Below, one piece after another: positions 1 to 6,869 of a DNA stretch of 33,219 nucleotides (positions are counted from its first letter, which is position 1; every line of letters starts with the position of its first letter). The notes under the pieces were generated by a model that worked only from the letters and a program-made list of their open reading frames with translations, had not been told where the DNA came from and made no database searches. The stretch is from NCBI GenBank assembly GCA_947479935.1, contig CANKBG010000028.1:1-33219 (forward strand). Direction: 5' to 3'. Source of the stretch: Comamonadaceae bacterium (lineage in GTDB: Bacteria > Pseudomonadota > Gammaproteobacteria > Burkholderiales > Burkholderiaceae_C). A program made the translations under genes and the position numbers.

Positions 1-434
1 AAGGCTCTTCTTGGGTTTGGCATCTTAAGCGAAACGTTTCAATTGCACCTTTTACATTGGCACTTATTTTTGTGGGCTTGGGTTTTGTTTCCCTGCTCAT
101 TGGTTTTATGTTCTATTTAGCCGGCGCCACACTGATTCTTCCCTTTTCCCTTTTCGAAGTTGCAGCTTTGCTGATTGCTTATTTCTACAACGCTATTCAC
201 GCCAATGATTACGAAAAGTTAACTGTTGAAGGCAGTGCCATCAAAATTGAAAACAAGATTGGTTTAAAACTGACGCAGATACAGTTTGTTCGGTCACTGA
301 CTCGAGTAGATACTTTGAGTCACATGAATGAAATTATTCAACTTCGACAAGGTCGAAAAGATACTTTCTTTGGCAGGTATATTCATGCCAATTTAAGACC
401 CTTGCTGGCCAAAAAAATTGCTGAGCGAATTTAG
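1..434 (+). CDS. DUF2244-type integral membrane protein (5' truncated)
   Basis: The reading frame is open from base 3, so the gene starts left of the window. The TTG at 57 that an ORF caller would pick is internal. The visible part begins with a WVWHLKRNVSIAP stretch like the RNxSLSP opening of DUF2244 proteins. Two adjacent hydrophobic segments follow (LIFVGLGFVSLLIGFMF and LILPFSLFEVAALLIAYF), then a soluble C-terminal part of about 75 residues ending in LLAKKIAERI. That topology, two membrane helices plus a cytoplasmic beta-rich tail, fits the family, whose function is unknown. The gene ends just before a strong bidirectional terminator. The family call rests on recalled motif similarity and is fairly confident; no role can be given. 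Confidence 0.7.
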   Translation, partial: GSSWVWHLKRNVSIAPFTLALIFVGLGFVSLLIGFMFYLAGATLILPFSLFEVAALLIAYFYNAIHANDYEKLTVEGSAIKIENKIGLKLTQIQFVRSLTRVDTLSHMNEIIQLRQGRKDTFFGRYIHANLRPLLAKKIAERI

Positions 435-464
435 GTTTTTTTTAAGGTAAAAGGTCATTCTCAT

Positions 465-500
465 GAAAAAAGCCCGTTGAAAATTTCCAACGGGCTTTTA
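465..500. terminator. Bidirectional intrinsic terminator
   Basis: A perfect 9-bp stem (agcccgttg at 471-479, caacgggct at 488-496) encloses an 8-nt loop. An A-tract lies at 465-470 and a T-tract at 497-499, so the hairpin is followed by U residues on both strands. It lies 36 bp after the DUF2244 stop (plus) and 20 bp after the stop of the small exported peptide gene (minus), so it can end both convergent transcripts. Confidence 0.85.
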
Positions 501-515
501 GCAGTGAAAAAGAAA

Positions 516-683
516 TTATTTCTTCTTTTCACATTCTTTTGCTTTTTCATTTTCTTTTTTGGAGCAATCAACTTTTTTCTCTTCTTTTTTGTCGTCCATC
601 TTGCCGCCACCATGGCTGCCGGCAAAAGAAGCAGTTGAGACCAACATAAACGCCGATACGAGTGCAGTTACTAATAATTTCAT
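516..683 (-). CDS. Small exported Lys/Glu-rich peptide, 55 aa
   Basis: An ATG at 683 opens a 55-residue frame ending in TAA at 516-518. The first 21 residues (MKLLVTALVSAFMLVSTASFA) form a textbook signal peptide with an SFA|G cleavage site. The mature part is about 34 residues: a short GSHGGGKMDD linker, then an almost purely charged region with Lys/Glu blocks and two cysteines (C40 and C51) that could form a disulfide in the periplasm. A purine-rich stretch (gaaag) lies about 8 nt upstream of the ATG, and a good terminator follows the stop. Signal peptide, terminator and biased composition support a real gene. It resembles no family I can name with certainty; PsiF-like or metal/polyanion-binding small periplasmic proteins are possible analogues, but this is only a guess. 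Confidence 0.75.
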   Translation of the reverse strand: MKLLVTALVSAFMLVSTASFAGSHGGGKMDDKKEEKKVDCSKKENEKAKECEKKK

Positions 684-831
684 GTCAATTCTTTCAAGAT
701 GATTTAAATGTTAAAACATGGTTATGAGCTTTTACAAACTGATAACGTTTTGTATATTAGCTTAAAAAATAAAAGACCTAATTTTAGTATGGGCATCCGT
801 TTTTTTTCCGAAAAAAAGTCAGAGACTAACC

Positions 832-2037
832 ATGACTCAAATCTTTAAAAGTTTGATTGCCTTCTGCTTTTTAGGCGGAATTTGGTTTTCAACGCACTCT
901 CAAGTTAGATTTTCACCTCAAGAAAGTTCAATCGTCTTGAATGCATCAGCGCATGACAAGAGCGCCCAAAAGAGCAAATTCGGAGACTTGTCAAAGGCTT
1001 GGCGTTCACAACCCCAAGATTTAAGCGTCTCTTTGGCATACGCAAGAGCAGTCTTTCAAAGTGGACTCGACGAAGGCGATCTCCGTTGGTTTGGCGCCGC
1101 AAAAGCAGCCTTGTTGCCATGGTGGCAAAATGATGACTTACCCGCCGATGCTTTATTTATGAGGGGGCTGGTCAAGCAAGGATTTCATGACTTCACAGGT
1201 GGCTTGACTGACATTAACAAAGCCATTCAAGTCAACCCGAACAAAGCAGAGTTTTGGTCTTGGCGATTTGCATTGCACTTACTGAAGACCGATTTGGTGG
1301 CTGCACTACAAGACTGTGAAAGTATGGATCGGCTTTTCGGTCAAGAAGAGTCAAGGGTCTATCGTGCAATTTTGCACTATAGAACTGGCGATCCTCAAAC
1401 TGCAATTGACTTGCTCAAAACGCTGGTCAGTTCTCCAAATTTTCAAAGTACATCGTCTAAGGAATGGCTTTCGCTTCACCTGGGCGAAGCTTACAGAGTG
1501 GCAGGCCAGCCAGACAGGGCCACTGCAACATGGAAGAATCAATTAAAGATCTCGCCAAAGTCTCACATCATCAAACTTTCTCTTGCAGAACTTTGGGTTC
1601 AAGAGGGGAAATACCTTGAAGTCAAACAGATGTCGAGTTCTGCCGGTTCCACGGATGCTTTGTTGATGCAATTTATATTGGCGACCCAAGGACTGAAGGA
1701 CCCCTCGGAAAAAAATCTTGCATCGCTATTTGAATCTAGACTGAATTCACAGGCTTTGCGCCAAGAGTCAATGATTGAACGGCCGCAAATGATTTTCTTC
1801 ATCGACTATGCCAAGAACCCTGCTAATGGTTTGCGCTTGTCAATTGAAAATTGGAAAATTCAACAAGAACCCCGTGATGCTGTACTTTTTTTGAAGGCTG
1901 CATTGGCGCTGAACCAACCACAAGCCGCAGAGCCTGTCTTGGCGTGGATCGAAAAGACGAATTACTCAGACCCGCAAATTAAAGCATTGTTGGTGAAACT
2001 GAAGACACAACTTCAATCCATTCAGCCTGCCAAGTAG
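832..2037 (+). CDS. Tetratricopeptide-repeat protein, membrane-anchored or exported
   Basis: The 401-residue protein has an N-terminal hydrophobic segment (about residues 6-20), a signal anchor or signal peptide. TPR-like helical repeats follow: around residues 103-137 (ADALFMRGLVKQGFHDFTGG, then KAIQVNPNKAEFW), 138-200 (acidic and leucine-rich helices with YRAILHYRTGDPQTAIDLL) and 213-245 (LHLGEAYRVAGQPDRATATW). The C-terminal third has weaker repeats. TPR proteins are scaffolds for protein contacts, so no enzymatic role is expected. The gene ends 10 bp before the HupE/UreJ gene on the same strand, so the two are probably one operon and the products may act together in the envelope. Confidence 0.8.
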   Translation: MTQIFKSLIAFCFLGGIWFSTHSQVRFSPQESSIVLNASAHDKSAQKSKFGDLSKAWRSQPQDLSVSLAYARAVFQSGLDEGDLRWFGAAKAALLPWWQNDDLPADALFMRGLVKQGFHDFTGGLTDINKAIQVNPNKAEFWSWRFALHLLKTDLVAALQDCESMDRLFGQEESRVYRAILHYRTGDPQTAIDLLKTLVSSPNFQSTSSKEWLSLHLGEAYRVAGQPDRATATWKNQLKISPKSHIIKLSLAELWVQEGKYLEVKQMSSSAGSTDALLMQFILATQGLKDPSEKNLASLFESRLNSQALRQESMIERPQMIFFIDYAKNPANGLRLSIENWKIQQEPRDAVLFLKAALALNQPQAAEPVLAWIEKTNYSDPQIKALLVKLKTQLQSIQPAK

Positions 2038-2047
2038 CGAAGTAAAA

Positions 2048-3217
2048 ATGACTTCAAATATTCGAAATACTTGCGCTAATTTTTGGGTCTGTGTACTTAT
2101 TCTTGTCACCATTTCTTGTGGAAATGCGCAGGCACACTCAAGCAGCAACAGCTACATTACATTGAGCACCCACAACGAAGCCATCGTGTTGCGTGCCGAT
2201 ATCAACTTACGCGATATAGATCTTGTCTTTGATCTTGACCAAAACAAGGATGGCAAGATCAGTTGGGGTGAAACGCTGTCTAAAACAGCTGAAATAAAAA
2301 TCTGGCTTGAGCAAGGCATTCAATTAAGCACAATAAGTCAAAAATGTTCACTGGTGGAGATCAACATCAAAGCAAGTGACCACGCTGATGGAACTTACCT
2401 GAGTGTTGAATGGACTGTTTCTTGTGTAGGTGCACCCAAAGATTGGCAATCGGGACTGGCCCTTCGTTACGACTTGATGTTTGATCAAGACAATTTACAT
2501 CGTGCACTGGTCAAGATCGACTTTCCTGACTCTCAGAGCAGTGCCATCCTAAGTCCTGACCGGCCTGTGTTCACCCTCACCAAAGCCAATGGCGCCATGT
2601 TCGATGTTTTAGCGCGATATGTGGTTGAAGGTGTTTGGCACATATGGATAGGTGTAGACCACATTCTTTTTCTACTGAGCCTTTTGATATTGGCTTTTTT
2701 AGAGCCAACCCGAAAGAGTGTGATTCAATGGCCAGCGGTTAAAAAGGCGAAGACTGCCGTTCTTGATGTTTTGGCTGTGGTTACTGCATTCACATTAGCG
2801 CACTCAATCACTTTGGGATTGACCATCTTTAAATGGATTGAACCTTCGGCAGACTTTATTGAGCCCGCTATTGCACTTTCTGTGGTTGCGGCAGCTTTAA
2901 ACAATTTGCTTGGATGGGCTGCACTGCGCCGTTGGCAGCTGGCGTTTGTCTTTGGTCTGGTGCATGGTTTTGGTTTTGCCAATGTATTGGTCGATCTCGG
3001 TTTGCCTTCAGACCAACTTGCCCTTGCATTAGGTGGTTTTAATTTAGGCGTTGAACTAGGTCAAATTGCAATTGTGTTGGTGTTTTTGCCCTTGGCGTGG
3101 AGTCTCAGGCATACGATTTTTTATCGATGGGTGGTGGTGGTTGCTGGTTCCTTGACCATTGCAGTTTTAGGCATCATTTGGACATTGCAGCGTACAGGAA
3201 TGTTGAATGGTTTTTAG
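2048..3217 (+). CDS. HupE/UreJ-family membrane protein with an EF-hand ectodomain
   Basis: The 389-residue protein has three parts. Residues 1-29 are a signal peptide (ending NAQA). Residues 30-185 are a predicted periplasmic domain carrying one complete EF-hand loop at 64-75 (D64, N66, D68, G69, I71, E75), an expected Ca2+ site. Residues 190-385 are the HupE/UreJ membrane domain with several helices and the conserved histidine motifs HIWIGVDHILF (H198, H205), AHSITLG (H252) and LVHGFGFANVL (H306). HupE/UreJ proteins are linked to Ni2+ or other metal uptake beside hydrogenase or urease genes, but neither lies in this window. This copy belongs to the larger, ectodomain-bearing branch, whose substrate is unknown. 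It follows the TPR gene by 10 bp and is probably cotranscribed with it. Its ribosome binding site is weak, which suits translational coupling. Confidence 0.85.
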   Translation: MTSNIRNTCANFWVCVLILVTISCGNAQAHSSSNSYITLSTHNEAIVLRADINLRDIDLVFDLDQNKDGKISWGETLSKTAEIKIWLEQGIQLSTISQKCSLVEINIKASDHADGTYLSVEWTVSCVGAPKDWQSGLALRYDLMFDQDNLHRALVKIDFPDSQSSAILSPDRPVFTLTKANGAMFDVLARYVVEGVWHIWIGVDHILFLLSLLILAFLEPTRKSVIQWPAVKKAKTAVLDVLAVVTAFTLAHSITLGLTIFKWIEPSADFIEPAIALSVVAAALNNLLGWAALRRWQLAFVFGLVHGFGFANVLVDLGLPSDQLALALGGFNLGVELGQIAIVLVFLPLAWSLRHTIFYRWVVVVAGSLTIAVLGIIWTLQRTGMLNGF

Positions 3218-3445
3218 GGAGCGCTATTGCCTCTGTACTCGGGTTAGAGATCAATTTCACCAGTAAGCAGTGCCGTGCGAACAAACTTGGTGAAGCCGCT
3301 GAAGATCGTGATGAACGTTTTATTCGTTTGAAGAAATTACGCAGCGAAACCCAATATTGTGGTGACCCGCTTTTGGATTTCGGGATAGAGATCTCCCTCT
3401 TTGAGTTGTTGTTATTTCTTCTTCGCTTGAATCATGCCCACCGCG

Positions 3446-3931
3446 TCATGTCGAAGTCTCCGCTGCTGCGAGGGTTGTCCAGACTTCATCGGAAACGATG
3501 CGCGTAGCACGCAGCACAAGTAGAAGTTGCGCGTCTAGGGTGCCAAACGATTCAATGATGTCGGCGGTGACGTCTTGCAGTAGGGGCGGCATCACGCCCA
3601 GCTGCGTCGAATCCAAAGTCTTCAAGCCGACAACGCTGTCAACGCCGATGGCCACCTGACGGTCATCCAATTTCAGGGTGACAAAGCGGCCGTAGCATTT
3701 GCTGTTTTCGCTGCTTTCCAAAATTGCATTGAGGTCAACGACTGGCGTTGGTGTACCGCGGATAAGGGATACGCCGCAGACAAAACTGGGTGTTCCAGCA
3801 ACCGGCTTAATGGGAAGCGGACGCATTGTTTCCGCCACATGGTGCGGCGGGAAGGCACACGCGCGTGCACCCACCATGACCACAAATACCGAGCTATTTT
3901 CTGTAGCGCGGTCGGTCAGGAGGTCCAGCAT
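3446..3931 (-). CDS. CheW-domain protein (orphan)
   Basis: A CheW-like domain fills the 161 residues from M at 3931. The characteristic hydrophobic strands are present (SSVFVVMVGARACAFP), then ETMRPLPIKP, a GVSLIRGTPTPVVDL segment and RFVTLKLDDRQVAIGVDSV, which match CheW folds used to couple receptors to CheA. The frame stays open upstream to 4039, but the extra 36 residues do not look like CheW, and M at 3931 has a purine-rich aaggc just upstream, so the shorter form was chosen. No receptor, CheA, CheB or CheR gene is nearby. By eye the gene is richer in GC than its neighbours, which hints at acquisition or a relocated fragment of a chemosensory cluster. It converges on the HupE/UreJ gene with about 230 bp between stops. 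Confidence 0.8.
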   Translation of the reverse strand: MLDLLTDRATENSSVFVVMVGARACAFPPHHVAETMRPLPIKPVAGTPSFVCGVSLIRGTPTPVVDLNAILESSENSKCYGRFVTLKLDDRQVAIGVDSVVGLKTLDSTQLGVMPPLLQDVTADIIESFGTLDAQLLLVLRATRIVSDEVWTTLAAAETST

Positions 3932-4232
3932 GACGCCTTGCGCGTCAGCGACGGTACTCGAGCAATTGGCGAGATTGAGAACGAAAGCAAAGCAGATATT
4001 CTTAGCATGGCGATCTCTAATTAGTTTGGCAGGTCGCACAAACTACACTGCGAGCAGAAATTCATTCTATGCCCTAATTCAGTGCAATGGGTTCTTTTTG
4101 TTCGCAGGAGCTGTAAAAGTGATGGCTGTGAGGGTAATTGGGCAGATGCAATTCTTGGTCAGATCCTGTGTCAATCGACCTTGGCGCCTTAACATCTCCA
4201 AAAAGGTTGGATCAAGACGTTCAACTATTTAT
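3932..4232. other. Intergenic stretch between the CheW gene and the ROK kinase
   Basis: These 301 bases hold the possible 36-codon N-terminal extension of the CheW gene (3932-4039, minus) and otherwise no convincing gene. On the plus strand a 48-codon frame starts at ATG 4122 after an aggag sequence, but it runs into the 3' end of the ROK gene on the other strand and has no recognisable product. I see no hairpin terminator. Confidence 0.4.
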
Positions 4233-5138
4233 TTATGCCGCCAACCATGCCGCGCCTCTCACGCCTGAGGAGTCGCCGTGCAGTGCCTTCAGTACAGGTG
4301 TGGCAATGGGGTTTGTAAACGTATAACTTGCCAACTCTATGGGGAGTTGTTGATAAATTTCAGCCACATTGCTCAAGCCACCCCCTAAAACCACGCAATC
4401 GGGGTCAAGCACATTGAGCACACTGGCCAAAGCACGTGCCAATCGATTGACATATCTTTTAAAACTCAATTGAGCACTGAGGTCGCCAGCTCGCATGTGG
4501 GCAATGATTTGCTCGGCATTTAATTGTTGGCCAGTAACGCGCAGGTGATCGTTTGCAAAGCCAGTTCCACTGATCCAAGTTTCTTGACAACCCACTTGAC
4601 CGCACCAACAAGCTTGTACGTTAATTTCATCTGCACTGGGCCAAGGCAGAGGATTGTGACCCCATTCACCTGCAATGGCATTTTTGCCGTTCCATGCTTT
4701 GCCATGAATGGCCAAGCCGCCCCCACAACCCGTTCCAATGATCACTGCAAACACCACTTGCAGACCTTTTCCGGCGCCGTCTATTGCTTCGCTAACCGCC
4801 AAACAATTGGCATCGTTTTGAAGATGCACTTTGCATTGCAAAAGTTTCTCCAAATCTTTGCCAAATGAAGTGCCATTAAGCACCAATGTATTGGAGCCTC
4901 GCACAAGTTGCGTCAAGGGGTCTAGACAGCCAGGCATGCCAATGCCAATGGCTTTGGGATAGGTGAGTTTGTGGTGTGAGACAGTTTGATGAAAGAGGGT
5001 GTGGAGTTCTTTCAAAATATCGGCATAAGAGTTTTGAGGCGTAGGAACGCGGTTTTTATAAACGATGCCCTGCAGAGGGTCGATTACCGCTATTTCAATT
5101 TTGGTTCCGCCTAAATCAATACCGATCATTTGTTTCAT
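4233..5138 (-). CDS. ROK-family sugar kinase
   Basis: The 301-residue protein has the full set of ROK features: the phosphate-binding loop DLGGTK at residues 8-13, QNDANC with the catalytic aspartate D109, GTGCGGG at 136-142 and the zinc-binding ROK signature with H161 (EWGHNPLP) and the CxCGxxGC motif (C177, C179, C184). ROK kinases phosphorylate free hexoses or amino sugars with ATP in the cytoplasm. The EWGH and zinc motifs fit the fructokinase (Mak) / N-acetylglucosamine kinase (NagK) / glucokinase branch, but the exact sugar cannot be decided. There is no DNA-binding helix-turn-helix N-terminus, so it is an enzyme and not a NagC-type repressor. It stands alone and is transcribed divergently from the PsiE-family gene. 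No clear ribosome binding site precedes either ATG (5138 or 5129). Confidence 0.9.
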   Translation of the reverse strand: MKQMIGIDLGGTKIEIAVIDPLQGIVYKNRVPTPQNSYADILKELHTLFHQTVSHHKLTYPKAIGIGMPGCLDPLTQLVRGSNTLVLNGTSFGKDLEKLLQCKVHLQNDANCLAVSEAIDGAGKGLQVVFAVIIGTGCGGGLAIHGKAWNGKNAIAGEWGHNPLPWPSADEINVQACWCGQVGCQETWISGTGFANDHLRVTGQQLNAEQIIAHMRAGDLSAQLSFKRYVNRLARALASVLNVLDPDCVVLGGGLSNVAEIYQQLPIELASYTFTNPIATPVLKALHGDSSGVRGAAWLAA

Positions 5139-5332
5139 TTTTAAACGTTAACAGCAAATTTTGGCTTGTTGAAGGAGACAATCTATTTTAGAAAGCCCCA
5201 TTGAAATGCGGGAAATGCGATTGCACCTATATTCAAAATATGTGATTTTGCCCAGTGGTTAAACTCGAGGTAAATCAACGACCCTTTTGAATTACTTTTG
5301 TTCTTCCTAAAAACGCCCTACGAGACTCAATA

Positions 5333-5710
5333 ATGAACATCTACAAATTGATCATTGGTGCAGAAAAATGCATTTTGTTTTTCATCGCTTTGCTAACTGT
5401 TTTTAGCGTTGGCGCTGAAATGTACACCGTCGTTCAAAATGGAAAAATAAATTTAACAGACCTTTTGTTGATGTTTATTTATGCAGAGGTTCTGGGCATG
5501 GTTGCTGCTTTCTACCAGTACAGAAAAATTCCAATCACCTTGCCCATTTTCATTGCGATCACTGCGCTTTGCCGATTAATTATTCTTCAAGGCAAGGGTA
5601 TTAGTACCGTTGATTTGATCTACGAGGGTGGGGCAGTTTTACTGCTGGCCATCTCTACGCTGATCATCCAATACGGTATGAATCACGCCAAAGACAAAGA
5701 CGAAGTATAG
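5333..5710 (+). CDS. PsiE-family phosphate-starvation-inducible membrane protein
   Basis: The 125-residue protein has four hydrophobic segments, at about residues 13-30, 43-62, 66-85 and 95-112. It contains the LLLMFIYAEVLGMVAAFY stretch typical of PsiE-family proteins. PsiE in E. coli is a small inner-membrane protein under PhoB and CRP control whose molecular function is unknown. This copy has its own promoter region (5139-5332), shared with the divergent ROK gene; I could not pick out a clear Pho box. The stop is only 13 bp from the stop of the convergent Bug receptor gene, with no hairpin between them. Confidence 0.8.
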   Translation: MNIYKLIIGAEKCILFFIALLTVFSVGAEMYTVVQNGKINLTDLLLMFIYAEVLGMVAAFYQYRKIPITLPIFIAITALCRLIILQGKGISTVDLIYEGGAVLLLAISTLIIQYGMNHAKDKDEV

Positions 5711-5723
5711 AAAATTGTAAGTC

Positions 5724-6695
5724 TTAGTCAAACTTAATGCCTGATTCTTTAATCACCAAGGCCCATCGTGTTTTCTCGTTGGCAATAAAACTGCCCAGAG
5801 CCTCGGGCTGAGCAGTTCGCACTTCGGTACCCAGCACGGCAAGTTTCTCGCGCATTTCCTGGGTGGCCAGAATTTTGGCAATTTCGGCATTCAATTTACC
5901 AACCACATCGCGTGGCGTGCCAGCGGGTGCCAGCAGACCTTGGTAGGATCCCGTTTCAAAACCGGGCAGTGTTTCAGCAATGGTTGGTACTTCGGGTGCA
6001 GAACCTACTCTTTGCGCGCTAGAAATAGCCAAAGCCCGAATGCGACCCGACTTCATGGTGGGGTAAGTGGCCAGCATGCCATTCATGATGACATTGGCCT
6101 GACCGCTGGCCACATCGGCCACTGCTTGTGAGCCCCCCTTGTACGGAATGTAAGCCCAGTTGATACCGGTTCGTTGGGCAAACGCAATGCCTGCCAAATG
6201 TGGCGCACCGCCAGTGCCAGAAATAGCGAAGTTCAGCTTGCCTGGATTTGCTTTGGCGTAGTCAATCAATTCCTTAACGCTATTAACTGGAACAGAAGGG
6301 TGCACGCCGAATGCATGAGGCGAATACGCTACCATGCCAACAGGTGAAAAATCTTTAACCACGTCATAGGGCATGTTGGGATACACGCTTGGGTTGATGG
6401 CCAAAGCGCCGACGTCGGATAGCAACAAGGTGTAACCGTCGGGTGCAGATTTGGCCACGTGATCTGCCCCTACATTGCCGTTGGCACCAGCGCGGTTTTC
6501 AACCACCACAGGCTGGCCCCAAGACTCTGTTAACTTTTGGCCGATGGTGCGCGCCAAAATATCAGATGTGCCGCCAGCAGCAAAGGGCACCACGATCCGA
6601 ATGGCTTTGGCGGGAAAGGTGGTCTGTGCTTGAACAGAAGTGACGGCCAAGAGTGCAACACCCATGAGTGTGGAGCAGGCTAGTTTTTTGAACAT
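5724..6695 (-). CDS. Bug/TctC-family periplasmic solute-binding protein
   Basis: The start was set at ATG 6695 because an AGGAGA sits 6-7 nt upstream and the protein then begins with a signal peptide (MFKKLACSTLMGVALLAVTS, cleaved near VQAQ). The longer frame to 6746 would prefix residues that run into the fold-back element. The 323-residue product shows the family hallmarks: PAKAIRIVVPFAAGGTSDILAR, GQPVVVENRAGANGNVGAD, the DGYTLLL turn, and a C-terminal lobe with PGTPRDVVGKLN-like sequence. Bug receptors bind carboxylates with high affinity. No TctA/TctB membrane partner lies nearby, as is common for orphan Bug proteins in Burkholderiales. It lies downstream of the TAXI-TRAP-dehydratase genes on the same strand but is separated from them by a 159-bp fold-back element likely to stop transcription. 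Confidence 0.92.
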   Translation of the reverse strand: MFKKLACSTLMGVALLAVTSVQAQTTFPAKAIRIVVPFAAGGTSDILARTIGQKLTESWGQPVVVENRAGANGNVGADHVAKSAPDGYTLLLSDVGALAINPSVYPNMPYDVVKDFSPVGMVAYSPHAFGVHPSVPVNSVKELIDYAKANPGKLNFAISGTGGAPHLAGIAFAQRTGINWAYIPYKGGSQAVADVASGQANVIMNGMLATYPTMKSGRIRALAISSAQRVGSAPEVPTIAETLPGFETGSYQGLLAPAGTPRDVVGKLNAEIAKILATQEMREKLAVLGTEVRTAQPEALGSFIANEKTRWALVIKESGIKFD

Positions 6696-6710
6696 GAAAA
6701 AGTCTCCTTT

Positions 6711-6869
6711 AAAAATAATTGGGGTCAGATCAACATTAATTTCCAATCAGTGGGGGCAGAGGCTAAGGGCGGGCTGACGATTTCTGGTACCCCATATGAG
6801 GAAGCCCGCCCTTAGCCTCTGCCCCCACTGATTGACCAAATTAATGTTGATCTGACCCCAATTATTTTT
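6711..6869. repeat. 159-bp fold-back (inverted-repeat) element
   Basis: Two 65-67-nt arms (6711-6775 and 6803-6869) are near-perfect inverted copies around a 27-nt loop. The only break is cc against ggtc in the middle of the arms. Each arm has an outer block that reads aattggggtcagatcaac going inwards and an inner block, gtgggggcagaggctaaggg. The outer ends are A/T tracts, so the cruciform or RNA hairpin is followed by Us on both strands. The right arm overlaps the last lysine codon and TAA of the dehydratase gene; the left arm ends just upstream of the Bug receptor ribosome binding site. No open reading frame lies inside. Size, symmetry and the ggggtcag/ctgacccc ends suggest a non-autonomous REP/MITE-like element, possibly mobilised by a RAYT transposase elsewhere. 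That origin is inferred; the symmetry is seen directly. Confidence 0.9.

Noticed and set aside
3381-3400. Possible terminator around gggatagagatctccc between the HupE/UreJ and CheW genes
   Set aside because: Only a 4-bp outer stem and a short gagatctc palindrome, with no T-tract; too weak to call.
3097-3507. Open plus-strand frame of 136 codons overlapping the HupE/UreJ 3' end and the CheW 3' end
   Set aside because: It overlaps two well-supported genes, has no ribosome binding site and its translation resembles no protein; the middle part is intergenic.
3699-4268. Plus-strand frame of 189 codons antisense to the CheW gene
   Set aside because: It lies opposite a recognised CheW domain and runs into the ROK gene; the long frame is a by-product of GC-rich codons on the other strand.
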